Source: Streptomyces sp. NBC_01478
GTDB taxonomy: Bacteria > Actinomycetota > Actinomycetes > Streptomycetales > Streptomycetaceae
Length of the DNA: 64,000 nt
Reading direction: 5' to 3'
Assembly (NCBI RefSeq): GCF_036227225.1
Contig: NZ_CP109444.1
Span: 4,693,501 to 4,757,500 of the forward strand
Every line of letters begins with the position of its first letter. Position 1 is the first letter of the stretch. The notes beneath the pieces are model-generated. The model saw only the letters and a list, made by a program, of their open reading frames with translations, made no database searches and was not told where the DNA came from. Below, in pieces: positions 26,434 to 35,163 of the stretch. The position numbers and the translations under genes were made by a program.

Positions 26434-28695
26434 TTGCCCAGGTTCAGTGTCATTGTCCCCGCGTACAAGGTCCAGGCGTACCTGCACGAATGCCTGGAAT
26501 CGGTGCTCTCCCAGTCGTATCCCGATCTGGAGTTGATCGCGGTCGACGACTGCTCGCCGGACGCCTGCGGCGCGATCATCGACGAGTTCGCGGCCCGCGA
26601 CGCCCGCGTACGCGCCGTCCACCTCTCCGAGAACCAAGGCCTCGGCCGCGCCCGCAACGCCGGTCTGGCACAGGCCACCGGCGACTATCTCGTGTTCCTC
26701 GACAGCGACGACACGCTCACGCCCGACGCGCTGCGCTCGATCGCCGACCGGCTCAAGGAGACCGGCGAGCCGGACGTCCTCGTCTTCGACTACGCGCGCA
26801 CCTTCTGGTCGGGCGAGGCCCAACGCAACAAGGTCGCCGCCCAGTTGACCGAACAGGGCCCGGCGCCCTTCCGGCTGGAGGACCGCCCGGGGCTCCTCCG
26901 GGTCATCATGGTCGCCTGGAACAAGGCCTACCGGCGGGAGTTCGTCGAGCGCGAGGGCTTCGCCTTCCCGCCCGGCTACTACGAGGACACCCCGTGGACC
27001 TACCCCGTGCTGATGGCGGCGGAGACGATCGCGACCCTCGACCGGGTCTGCGTCCACTACCGCCAGCGCCGCCAGGGCAACATCCTCGGCACCACCAGCC
27101 GTAAGCACTTCGACGTCTTCGACCAGTACGACCGGGTCTTCGCGTTCGTCGACGCGCGCCCCGAACTCGCCGAGTGGCGGCCGGTGTTGTTCCGCCGCAT
27201 GGTCGACCACCTGGCGACGGTGTTCACCAAGCCGGACCGGCTGCCGCGCGGCACCCGCGCCGAGTTCCTGCGCAAGGCCCGTGCGCACTACCGGCGTTAC
27301 CGCATCCCCGGCACCCCGGTGCCGCTGCGCACCCGGCTGCGCCACGCGTTCGTGCACTTCGGCGTGCACCGCACGTTCCGGGCCGTGCAGCAGGCGATGA
27401 GCTGGCGGCGCCGGGCGGTCAAGCTCACCGCCAAGCTCCTGCGCAACCTCAGAGCGGCGGTCCTCCAGCTCCACTACCGCCTCCAACTCCGGCTCCCGCT
27501 CCGGGATCGCGCGGTGTTCGCCGCCTACTGGGGACGCGGCCACAGTTGCAACCCGGGCGCGCTGGAGACCGCGTTCCGCACCCACGCCCCGCACATCCGC
27601 ACGGCGTGGATCGCCCGCCCCGAGCACCACCACACGATCCCGGCCGCCACCCGCAGGCTGCGCCCGAACACGGTCTCCTACTGGACCGCGCTGGCGCGCT
27701 CCAAGTACCTGGTGAACAACGTCAACTTCGACCGCCGGCTGGTCAAGCGCCCTGGCCAGGTGCTCATCCAGACCCAACACGGCACCCCGCTCAAGCACAT
27801 GGGCCTCGACCTCCAGGAACGCCCGGCCGCCGCACGGGACATGGACTTCGGCGAACTCCTCAAGGGCGTCGACAAGTGGGACCACGTCCTGTCCCCCAAC
27901 CGCCACACCACCCTGACCTGGGAACGGGTCTACCCCGGCAGCTACACCACGCTCGCCTACGGCTATCCCCGCAACGACGTGTTCCAGCAGGCGACTTCGG
28001 CCGACGTGCACCGCCTGCGCGAGTCGCTCGGCATCCCGCGGGACGCGATCGCGCTCCTCTACGCGCCGACCCACCGCGACTACCGCCGCGTCCAGCGCGC
28101 CCACCTCGACCTCGACCGCGTGCTGCGCCGCCTCGGCCCGCGCTTCGTCGTGCTGGCCCGCGCCCACTACTGGCACGAGGGCCCCCTCGCCGCCGCCGCG
28201 TCCGGCCGGATCATCGACGTCACCGACCACCCCAGCGTCGAATCCCTCTGCCTGGCCTCGGACGCGCTGGTCACCGACTACTCGTCCCTGATGTTCGACT
28301 ACGCCAACCTCGACCGCCCGATCGTCATCCACGCCGACGACTGGGAGGCCTACGAGGCGGCCCGCGGCACCTACTTCGACCTGCGGGCCTTCCCGCCGGG
28401 CGCGGTCGCGCGCAGCGAGGACGAACTGATCGACATCTTCGCGACCGACCACTGGCGCGGCTCCCGCTCGGCCCAACTGCGCACCGCGTTCCGCGAACGC
28501 TTCTGCCCCTACGACGACGGCCGCGCCGCCGAACGGGTCGTACGGCACGTGGTGTTGGGCGAGAGAGACCTCCCGCCGGTCGTCCCGCTCGCCGACCGCC
28601 ACCCGGTCCCGTCGGCCGCCGCGAGCCGTACGCACTCCCCGCTCGCCACCGTGCCGCAGCCCACGGCGTCCCGGCCCGTCACCGACCGACTCTGA
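26434..28695 (+). CDS. GT2 glycosyltransferase - CDP-glycerol glycerophosphotransferase fusion, copy 1
   Basis: 753 residues from the TTG at 26434, chosen because both paralogues start PRFS at the same place. Residues 1-210 form a GT-A (family 2) domain: FSVIVPAYKVQAYLHECLES, VDDCSPDACG, DSDDT and YYEDTPW. A basic linker leads to a TagF-like glycerophosphotransferase domain from about 380: TQHGTPLK with His449, YAPTHRDY, RAHYWHEG and TDYSSLMFDYANLDRPIV. No membrane helix is evident. The fusion resembles PdtA-type enzymes of Streptomyces, which build anionic wall glycopolymers from CDP-activated polyols (established family role; donor inferred). It is the first of three tandem copies and both active sites look intact. 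Confidence 0.9.
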   Translation: MPRFSVIVPAYKVQAYLHECLESVLSQSYPDLELIAVDDCSPDACGAIIDEFAARDARVRAVHLSENQGLGRARNAGLAQATGDYLVFLDSDDTLTPDALRSIADRLKETGEPDVLVFDYARTFWSGEAQRNKVAAQLTEQGPAPFRLEDRPGLLRVIMVAWNKAYRREFVEREGFAFPPGYYEDTPWTYPVLMAAETIATLDRVCVHYRQRRQGNILGTTSRKHFDVFDQYDRVFAFVDARPELAEWRPVLFRRMVDHLATVFTKPDRLPRGTRAEFLRKARAHYRRYRIPGTPVPLRTRLRHAFVHFGVHRTFRAVQQAMSWRRRAVKLTAKLLRNLRAAVLQLHYRLQLRLPLRDRAVFAAYWGRGHSCNPGALETAFRTHAPHIRTAWIARPEHHHTIPAATRRLRPNTVSYWTALARSKYLVNNVNFDRRLVKRPGQVLIQTQHGTPLKHMGLDLQERPAAARDMDFGELLKGVDKWDHVLSPNRHTTLTWERVYPGSYTTLAYGYPRNDVFQQATSADVHRLRESLGIPRDAIALLYAPTHRDYRRVQRAHLDLDRVLRRLGPRFVVLARAHYWHEGPLAAAASGRIIDVTDHPSVESLCLASDALVTDYSSLMFDYANLDRPIVIHADDWEAYEAARGTYFDLRAFPPGAVARSEDELIDIFATDHWRGSRSAQLRTAFRERFCPYDDGRAAERVVRHVVLGERDLPPVVPLADRHPVPSAAASRTHSPLATVPQPTASRPVTDRL

Positions 28696-28722
28696 ACGCC
28701 GTTCCCACACAAGGGAGTTCAC

Positions 28723-28806
28723 ATGCCCTCAAGCCCCTCGCGGCCCACGCCGACCCGGCCGACGACCTGGCGTCCGACCGGGCGCCCCGGCCACCGCGCG
28801 CACTGA
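28723..28806 (+). CDS. Possible 27-residue small ORF between copies 1 and 2
   Basis: ATG at 28723, preceded by AAGGGAGTTCAC, the best Shine-Dalgarno in this operon, with TGA at 28804. The peptide is Pro/Arg/Thr-rich (starts MPSSPSRPTP) with no recognised domain. It lies in the only sizeable gap in the operon. It could be a leader peptide that couples translation to copy 2, a remnant, or chance. The good ribosome site is the only evidence. Confidence 0.3.
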   Translation: MPSSPSRPTPTRPTTWRPTGRPGHRAH

Positions 28807-28841
28807 CCCGGACCCCTCCGGCCCACTGGAGAAAGAACAGA

Positions 28842-31028
28842 ATGCCCCGCTTCAGCATCATCGTCCCGTCCCACGGGGTCGCCGGCCGACTGGCCCTGGC
28901 CCTGGACTCGGTCCTCGCGCAGTCCTACGGCGACTTCGAGCTGATCCCGGTCTGCGACGCCCCCGGCTCCCCGGCCGCCGACGTCGCCGCCGGTCACGCC
29001 GGGCGGGACTCGCGGGTGGCGCCGGTCAACTCCCCACCGTCCGCGGGGCTTGGCGGGGCCCGCAACACCGGCCTGCGGGCGGCGACCGGCGCCTACGTCC
29101 TGTTCCTGGACGGCGACGACACCCTCGCCCCGGGGGCACTGGCCGCGCTGGACGCCCGGCTGACGGAGACCGGTGACGTCGACGCCCTGTACTTCGAGCA
29201 CGAGCGCACCCCGTGGTGGGAGGGCGAGCCCACCAACCCGGCGGCCCCGCTGCTGGCGAAGACCCCGGCCGGCGCCTTCTCCCCCGCCCAGGCACCGCAG
29301 TTGACCGGCGTACAGCTCCCGGCATGGAGTGCGGCCTACCGCCGCGCCTTCCTCACCGACCACCAACTCACCTTCCCCGAGGGCCCGTTCACCGACCTCG
29401 GCTGGGGCGGCGCGGTCACCGTCGCCGCCGAGCGGGTGGCGGTGCTGCGCTCGGTCGTCGTACGGCATCTGCTGCGGCGGCAGGGCAGCCGGCTCAACCT
29501 GCCGGGCGCGCACCATCACCAACTCCTCGACCAGGTCGACCTGGTGCTGACGCGGGCCGCCGAGAGCGCTCTGTCCGGCGCCCTGTTCGAGCAGCTCTTC
29601 GCGATGGTGCTGAAGACGGCCTCGCGTCCCGAGCGCCTGCCCTCCGGGCGCCGCGCCTTCTTCCGCCGGGCGGGGCGGCTGTACCGCACACACCGGCCCG
29701 CCGGATTCCGTACGCCGGGCGGGAGTCTGGGAGTTCAGCACCGGCTGCTGGCGTCGGGCGCGTACTCGGCGTTCCGGGCACTGCGCGGCGCCAACCGGTC
29801 GGCGGAGGCGGCGGCGGAGCGGGTCCCCCGCCCCCGGATGCTCCGCACCCGCCTGCGCTACGCCCGCGACCTGCGCCGCCCGCTCGACCCCGACCTGGCC
29901 GTCTACTGCGCCTATTGGGGCCGGGGCTACGCGTGCAGCCCGGCCGCGATCCACGCCAAGGCCGCCGAACTCGCCCCGCACATCCGCTCGGTGTTCCTGG
30001 TGGAGCCGGACGCGGTGGACGCCGTACCGAAGGGCGTCGAGCACGCCGTGATCGGCAGCCGGACGTACTGGGAGGTGCTGGCGCGGGCCAAGTACCTGGT
30101 GAACAACGCCAACTTCGCGGAGGGCGTCGTCAAGCGGCCCGGCAGTGTGCACGTCCAGACGCAGCACGGGACGCCGCTGAAGAAGATGGGCGTCGACCAG
30201 TCGACGTACCCGGTGGTGGCCGCCGCGACCGGCAGCTTCGCCAAGTTGCTGGGCCGGGTGGACCGTTGGGACTACAACATCTCCTCCAACCGACACTCCA
30301 CCCAGATGTGGGAGCGCGCCTTCCCGGGTTCCTACGAGGCGTTGGAGTACGGCTATCCGCGCAACGACGTGTACTGCACGGCGACGGCCGACGAAGTGGC
30401 GCGTGTGCGGCGGGAGTTGGGTGTCCCGGAGGGCAAGACGGCCGTCCTGTACGCGCCGACCCACCGCGACTACCAGACCGGTTTCGACACCGGCCTCGAC
30501 CTGGAGGCGTTCTGCGCGGCGGCCGGTGAGGACGTCGTCGTGCTGCTGCGCGCCCACTACTTCTACGACCAGGGCCGGGCGAAGAGCAGCGGCCGGATCA
30601 TCGACGTGACCGGGCACCGCTCCTCCGAGGACGTGTGCCTGGCCGCCGACGCGCTGGTCACGGACTACTCGTCGATCATGTTCGACTACGCCAACCTCGA
30701 CCGGCCGATCGTCGTGTACGCCGACGACTGGGACGTCTACCGGGAGACGCGGGGCGTCTACTTCGACCTCATGGAGGCGCCGCCGGGACCGGTCGCGCGG
30801 ACGCCCGAGGAGCTGGCGCAGGTGTTCCGCGACGGCTCGTACGCGGGTGCGGAGTCCAAGGCCCTGCGGGCCGAATTCCGGTCCCGGTTCTGCGAGTTCG
30901 ACGACGGGCTGGCCGCCGAGCGGGTCGTACGCCGGGTGTTCCTCGGTGAGCCGCCGGAGGCGATCCCGCCCGTGATCCCGCTCGCGGAGCGCGTCCCGGC
31001 CCCCGCCGCCACCCTCGTAAGGAGCTGA
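28842..31028 (+). CDS. GT2-like - CDP-glycerol glycerophosphotransferase fusion, copy 2 (degenerate GT domain)
   Basis: 728 residues from the ATG at 28842, behind GGAGAAAG. It has the same two-domain layout as its neighbours, but the N-terminal GT-A domain is eroded. The nucleotide-binding VNDCSPDG of the paralogues is replaced by PVCDAPGSPAAD, and YYEDTPW by PFTDLGW; DGDDT is kept. The glycerophosphotransferase half is well preserved: TQHGTPLK with His442, YAPTHRDY, RAHYFYDQG and TDYSSIMFDYANLDRPIV. It may therefore act mainly as a polyol-phosphate transferase, with the GT domain as scaffold. It ends 7 bp before copy 3. Confidence 0.88.
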   Translation: MPRFSIIVPSHGVAGRLALALDSVLAQSYGDFELIPVCDAPGSPAADVAAGHAGRDSRVAPVNSPPSAGLGGARNTGLRAATGAYVLFLDGDDTLAPGALAALDARLTETGDVDALYFEHERTPWWEGEPTNPAAPLLAKTPAGAFSPAQAPQLTGVQLPAWSAAYRRAFLTDHQLTFPEGPFTDLGWGGAVTVAAERVAVLRSVVVRHLLRRQGSRLNLPGAHHHQLLDQVDLVLTRAAESALSGALFEQLFAMVLKTASRPERLPSGRRAFFRRAGRLYRTHRPAGFRTPGGSLGVQHRLLASGAYSAFRALRGANRSAEAAAERVPRPRMLRTRLRYARDLRRPLDPDLAVYCAYWGRGYACSPAAIHAKAAELAPHIRSVFLVEPDAVDAVPKGVEHAVIGSRTYWEVLARAKYLVNNANFAEGVVKRPGSVHVQTQHGTPLKKMGVDQSTYPVVAAATGSFAKLLGRVDRWDYNISSNRHSTQMWERAFPGSYEALEYGYPRNDVYCTATADEVARVRRELGVPEGKTAVLYAPTHRDYQTGFDTGLDLEAFCAAAGEDVVVLLRAHYFYDQGRAKSSGRIIDVTGHRSSEDVCLAADALVTDYSSIMFDYANLDRPIVVYADDWDVYRETRGVYFDLMEAPPGPVARTPEELAQVFRDGSYAGAESKALRAEFRSRFCEFDDGLAAERVVRRVFLGEPPEAIPPVIPLAERVPAPAATLVRS

Positions 31029-31035
31029 ACCCGAA

Positions 31036-33258
31036 GTGCCCCGCTTCAGCGTCATCGTCCCCGTCTTCAAGGTGCAGGGCTTTCTGCGCGAGTGCCTCGA
31101 CTCGGTTCTGGAGCAGTCCTACCGGGACATCGAGGTGATCGCCGTGAACGACTGCTCGCCGGACGGGTGCGGCGCGATCCTCGACGAGTACGCGGCCCGC
31201 GATCCGCGCGTACAGGTGCTGCACCTGCCGGAGAACGTCGGCCTCGGGCGCGCCCGCAACGCCGGAATGCCCCTGGCCACCGGCGACTTCCTGTTCTTCC
31301 TCGACAGCGACGACACCCTCACCCCGGGTGCCCTGCGCGCGATGGCCGACCGGCTCGACGCGAGCGGCGACCCGGACGTCCTGGTCTTCGACTACGCGCG
31401 CACCTACTGGTGGGGCGGCACCCGCCGCAACGTCCTCGCGCACGTCCTGACGGAGGTCGACGACACCTTCACGGTCGCCGAACACCCGGAGATCCTCGAC
31501 CTGTTGATGGTCGTGTGGAACAAGGTGTACCGCCGGGAGTTCGTGCACAAGCACGCCTTCGAGTTCCCGCCGGGCTACTACGAGGACACGCCCTGGACCT
31601 TCCCGGTGCTGCTCAGCGCCGAGCGGATCGCCACCCTCGACCGGATCTGCCTGAACTACCGGCAGCGGCGGCAGGGCAACATCCTGTCCACCACCAGCCG
31701 TAAGCACTTCGACATCCACGACCAGTACGAGCGGGTCTTCGCGTTCGTCGACTCCCGCCCGGAGCTGGCGAGTTGGCGCCCGTATCTGCACCGCAAGATG
31801 GCCGAGCACTGTCTCGACATCCTCGGCAAGCCGGACCGGCTGCCCCCGTCCGACAAGGCCGAGTTCTTCCGCCGTACGGCCGAGCTGTTCGCCAAGCACA
31901 AGCCGGCGGGCGAGAGGGTGGACGCCGACGTCCGTGTCCTGGAAGGGAGTTACGCGCGGTACCGGGCCGGGCGACAGGCGAGCGGGGCCGCACGGCAGCT
32001 CGAACGGCGGGCTCTGCAAGCACGCAAGTCGGCGGCCGGACGGGTCAAGGGCAGTTGGGCCGCGCTGCACGCCCGTCGCTCGCTCGACCCCAACCTCGTT
32101 GTGTACTCGGCCTTTTCGCACCGCGGGGTCCTCGGTGACCCGGCCGCCGTCTACTACAAGGCGAAGGAGATCGCGCCACAGCTCCGGGGCGTGTGGGTCG
32201 TACAGGACGCGGAGCAGGCCGCGCTCCTGCCGCCGGGCGTCGAGCACGTTCTCCTCGACACCCTGCGGTATCGCCGAGTCACCGCGCGCGCCAAGTACTT
32301 CGTCAACAACGTCAACTGGCCCGGCACCCTCGCCAAGCGCCCCGGCAGCGTCCACATCCACACCCATCAGGGCACCCCGCTCAAGTACATGGCGGCCGAC
32401 CTGCTGGACAAGCCCGGCGCCCGGTACGGCGTCGACGTGCCGCAGATGCTGCGCCGCGCCGACCGCTGGGACCACAGCCTGGTCGCCAACCGGCACTCGG
32501 AACTGGTGTGGGAGCGGGCGTACCCGTGCCACTTCGCTTCGGCGCGGACCGGCAGCCCGCGCAACGACGTGCTCGTCGGTACAACTGCCGAGGCGGGTAA
32601 GGCCGTTCGCGCGCGGCTCGGTATCCCCGACGGGCACACGGTCGTGCTGTACGCGCCGACCCGCCGTGAGTACGTCCGGGGTGGGCACGTCGACCGGCTG
32701 GACCTGGCCCGGTTCGCCGAGGATCTCGGCCCGGAGCACACCCTCGTCGTACGCCTGCATCCGTCCCTCGCGACCGGGCCCGCGCGCGGCATGGGTCTCG
32801 CGGACCTGCACCGGCGGGGTGTTCTTGTCGACGCGACCGACGAACCCTCCGTGGAGGACGTCATGGTGGCGTCCGACGCGCTGGTCACCGACTACTCGGC
32901 CCTGATGTTCGACTACGCCAACCTCGACCGGCCGATCGTGCTGCACGCCGACGACCGGGAGGCGTACGCGGCGAGCCGGGGCACCTACTTCGACGTGACC
33001 GCCGCGCCACCGGGTCATGTGTCGGGCTCCTACCGGGAGTTGGCGTGGCTGTTCGCGTCGGGCGCCTGGCGGGACGAGGACTCGGCGCGGCTGCGGGGCG
33101 AATTCCGGTCGCGGTACTGCGAGTTCGACGACGGGCGGGCCGCCGAGCGGGTCGTACGGACGCTGTTGCTGGGTGAGGTCGACCGGCAGCCGCGGGACGG
33201 AGCCGGCGCGCGGGTCCCCAATCCGGCCGCCGGGCACGACCAGTTGGCGTCCTCATGA
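31036..33258 (+). CDS. GT2 glycosyltransferase - CDP-glycerol glycerophosphotransferase fusion, copy 3
   Basis: 740 residues from the GTG at 31036; AAGGAG overlaps the end of copy 2. The GT-A domain is intact and very close to copy 1 (FSVIVPVFKVQGFLRECLDS, VNDCSPDGCG, DSDDT, YYEDTPW). In the glycerophosphotransferase half, the TQHGTPLK of copies 1 and 2 reads THQGTPLK, so Gln445 occupies the position of the probable catalytic His, with His444 one residue earlier. RLHPSL replaces the RAHY segment. TDYSALMFDYANLDRPIV is kept. A different polyol-phosphate acceptor or altered activity is possible. Its stop overlaps the ATG of the next gene. Confidence 0.89.
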   Translation: MPRFSVIVPVFKVQGFLRECLDSVLEQSYRDIEVIAVNDCSPDGCGAILDEYAARDPRVQVLHLPENVGLGRARNAGMPLATGDFLFFLDSDDTLTPGALRAMADRLDASGDPDVLVFDYARTYWWGGTRRNVLAHVLTEVDDTFTVAEHPEILDLLMVVWNKVYRREFVHKHAFEFPPGYYEDTPWTFPVLLSAERIATLDRICLNYRQRRQGNILSTTSRKHFDIHDQYERVFAFVDSRPELASWRPYLHRKMAEHCLDILGKPDRLPPSDKAEFFRRTAELFAKHKPAGERVDADVRVLEGSYARYRAGRQASGAARQLERRALQARKSAAGRVKGSWAALHARRSLDPNLVVYSAFSHRGVLGDPAAVYYKAKEIAPQLRGVWVVQDAEQAALLPPGVEHVLLDTLRYRRVTARAKYFVNNVNWPGTLAKRPGSVHIHTHQGTPLKYMAADLLDKPGARYGVDVPQMLRRADRWDHSLVANRHSELVWERAYPCHFASARTGSPRNDVLVGTTAEAGKAVRARLGIPDGHTVVLYAPTRREYVRGGHVDRLDLARFAEDLGPEHTLVVRLHPSLATGPARGMGLADLHRRGVLVDATDEPSVEDVMVASDALVTDYSALMFDYANLDRPIVLHADDREAYAASRGTYFDVTAAPPGHVSGSYRELAWLFASGAWRDEDSARLRGEFRSRYCEFDDGRAAERVVRTLLLGEVDRQPRDGAGARVPNPAAGHDQLASS

Positions 33259-34532
33259 GGCCGCGTACCTGGGTGCTGGTGCTGGCCGCCGTGTTCGCGG
33301 TGCTCCAACTCGCCAATGTCACCGGGCGGGCCACTCCCGACACCAAGAACTACCTGTCGTACGCGCTGAGTCTGCGCGGTGAGAGCAGGCACGAGGCGGC
33401 GGCCGTCGCCATCGACTACGCCTGCGCGAGCAACGGGGCGACCGCGCGGCGCGACCAGAGCGTGAACGTGCTGAACTTCCACGGCAAGGACCCCGCCGCG
33501 CGGGTCGCGAAGAAGTGCCGGGCCGCGCAGTGGCGGGCGGTGAACGCGCAGGTGCGGGCCGGGTACAGCGGCGGGTTCATCACGCCGTTCATGCCCGAGC
33601 GGTTCATGCGGATCTTCGAAGTGCGGCCCGGATACCCGGTGTTCCTGGTGCCGTTCGTGACCCTGCTCGGTCCGGTCTGGGGGCTGTGGTCGGCGAGTGT
33701 CGTCCTCACCGTCGCGGGCGGGATCCTCGTCTTCCTGATCCTGCGCACGCTGTCGGTGTCGGTGCCGCTCGCGCTGACCGGGCAGGCCCTCTACTACGTC
33801 CTGCCGTGCGGGACGACCGCGATGCGTCCGATGGCCGAGGGGCTGATGACGGCCCTGACGCTGGCGGCCGTGTGGGGTTGCGCGCTGGTGCTGCAAGGGC
33901 GCCGGGCGCGCGCCGGGCTCGCCCTGGTCGGCGGGTCCCTGCTCCTCCTCTTCACCGTCAAGCACTCGCAGGCCCTGTTCCTCGGGCTGTGCCTGGCCGG
34001 CGCGGGGGCGCTGGTCGCCGTACGGCAGCGGCGGCGCCGGCAGCGGGCGGTGGTCGCGGTCGCGGCACTCGGCGCGGCGGCCGCCGTAGGCACGCTGTTG
34101 TTGGCGAGTCTGCTGCACTATCCGTCGCAGACCGACAGCCTCCAGGATCTGCTCACCGATCACTACGCGCGGCCCGACCGCGCCCGGCTGTGGCCCGAAT
34201 TCCTGCACCTGGAGGCGAACTTCTGGCTGGAGTGGACCCGGCAGCAACTGTGGCAGCCGGTGCTCGCGGCGGCGCTCGGCGCCGGGGCGTGGGGTGCGTC
34301 GCGGCGGCCGGCGTTCGGGGTGTTCCTGGTCGGGGCCGCGTTCACGGGGATTCTCACGCAGGCCGCGCATCCGGACATCAGCGTGTGGGGCGGGCGGTTG
34401 ATCGTGCTGGTGTGGCTGCTGCCGGTGGTGGGGGTGCCGTTGCTGCTGGAGAACGTGGTGCGGGGGAAGGCGGTCGCGGCCGTTGCGGTGCCGGGGCAGG
34501 GGCTCGGGGAACGGGCCCAGCCCGTGAGGTGA
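33255..34532 (+). CDS. Polytopic membrane protein, probably wall-glycopolymer associated
   Basis: 425 residues; its ATG overlaps the stop of copy 3 (ATGA), so it is translated with it. The first helix is at residues 5-22. A soluble loop of about 110 residues with two Cys follows (YACASNG, KKCRAAQW), and then about eight more helices. The layout, with a long first outer loop, resembles GT-C membrane glycosyltransferases or mannosyltransferase-like proteins. However, I do not see a clear DxD or DE motif in the first loop, so the enzyme class is not assigned. Coupling to the transferases implies a role in the same polymer pathway. Confidence 0.75.
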   Translation: MRPRTWVLVLAAVFAVLQLANVTGRATPDTKNYLSYALSLRGESRHEAAAVAIDYACASNGATARRDQSVNVLNFHGKDPAARVAKKCRAAQWRAVNAQVRAGYSGGFITPFMPERFMRIFEVRPGYPVFLVPFVTLLGPVWGLWSASVVLTVAGGILVFLILRTLSVSVPLALTGQALYYVLPCGTTAMRPMAEGLMTALTLAAVWGCALVLQGRRARAGLALVGGSLLLLFTVKHSQALFLGLCLAGAGALVAVRQRRRRQRAVVAVAALGAAAAVGTLLLASLLHYPSQTDSLQDLLTDHYARPDRARLWPEFLHLEANFWLEWTRQQLWQPVLAAALGAGAWGASRRPAFGVFLVGAAFTGILTQAAHPDISVWGGRLIVLVWLLPVVGVPLLLENVVRGKAVAAVAVPGQGLGERAQPVR

Positions 34533-34539
34533 CGCGGGC

Positions 34540-34579
34540 GACCCCGGCGACGAGGTGATCAGCGCTCGTCGCCGGGGTC
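34540..34579. terminator. Bidirectional terminator between the transferase operon and ohrA
   Basis: A perfect 15-bp stem (34540-34554 with 34565-34579) with a ten-base loop, placed between convergent genes. Confidence 0.85.
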
Positions 34580-34616
34580 GTAGAAGCGTCGTATGTGATG
34601 CGACTACTCGATGTGC

Positions 34617-35030
34617 CTACTCGATGACGAGGTCGACCTCGATGTTGCCGCGGGTCGCGTTCGAGTAGGGGCAGACCTGGTGGGCGGTCTCGACCAGCTT
34701 GCGGCCGGTGGCCTCGTCCACGGTGTCGGGGAGCTCGACGCGCAGGGTCACCTTGAGGCCGAAGCCCTCGCCCTGCTTGCCGATGCCGACCTCGGCGGTC
34801 ACGGCCGCGTCGGTGACGTCGACCTTCGCCTGCCGGCCGACGAGGCCGAGGGCGCTGCCGAAACAGGCGGCGTAACCGGCGGCGAAGAGCTGCTCAGGGT
34901 TGGTGCCCTGGCCGTTGCCGCCCATCTCTACCGGAATGCCGAGCTGAAGGTCGATCTTGCCGTCGTTGCTGACCGCGCGGCCGTCACGGCCGTGGGTGGC
35001 GGTGGCTACGGCGGTGTAGATCGCGTCCAT
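34617..35030 (-). CDS. ohrA: Organic hydroperoxide reductase OhrA (OsmC/Ohr family)
   Basis: 137 residues from the ATG at 35030, behind GAGAGGGATGG; the open frame upstream is not used. It is a thiol peroxidase that reduces organic hydroperoxides in the cytoplasm. Both redox cysteines are present: Cys56 (GYAACFGSA) and Cys120 (AHQVCPYSNATRGN). The start MDAIYTAVATATHGRDGRA is typical of Ohr. It is divergent from ohrR across 133 bp containing a tandem operator. Confidence 0.95.
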   Translation of the reverse strand: MDAIYTAVATATHGRDGRAVSNDGKIDLQLGIPVEMGGNGQGTNPEQLFAAGYAACFGSALGLVGRQAKVDVTDAAVTAEVGIGKQGEGFGLKVTLRVELPDTVDEATGRKLVETAHQVCPYSNATRGNIEVDLVIE

Positions 35031-35110
35031 TGGAAACCATCCCTCTCGGAAGTCTTGGTGGGGTGGGGGCCGGTCCGGGTGTCCGGACCGCCTCACGGAG
35101 ATAAGTAGAG

Positions 35111-35140
35111 CACACAATTAAATTGCACACAACTAAATGG
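35111..35140. promoter_or_regulatory. Tandem OhrR operators
   Basis: Two adjacent 15-bp direct repeats, CACACAATTAAATTG (35111-35125) and CACACAACTAAATGG (35126-35140), agree at 13 of 15 positions. The first contains the palindrome CAATT-A-AATTG, close to known OhrR/MarR sites. They lie between ohrA and ohrR, 24 bp upstream of the ohrR start, and are strikingly AT-rich for this genome. Confidence 0.75.
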
Positions 35141-35163
35141 CCCGCTCGCGCTATCCTGGAGAC

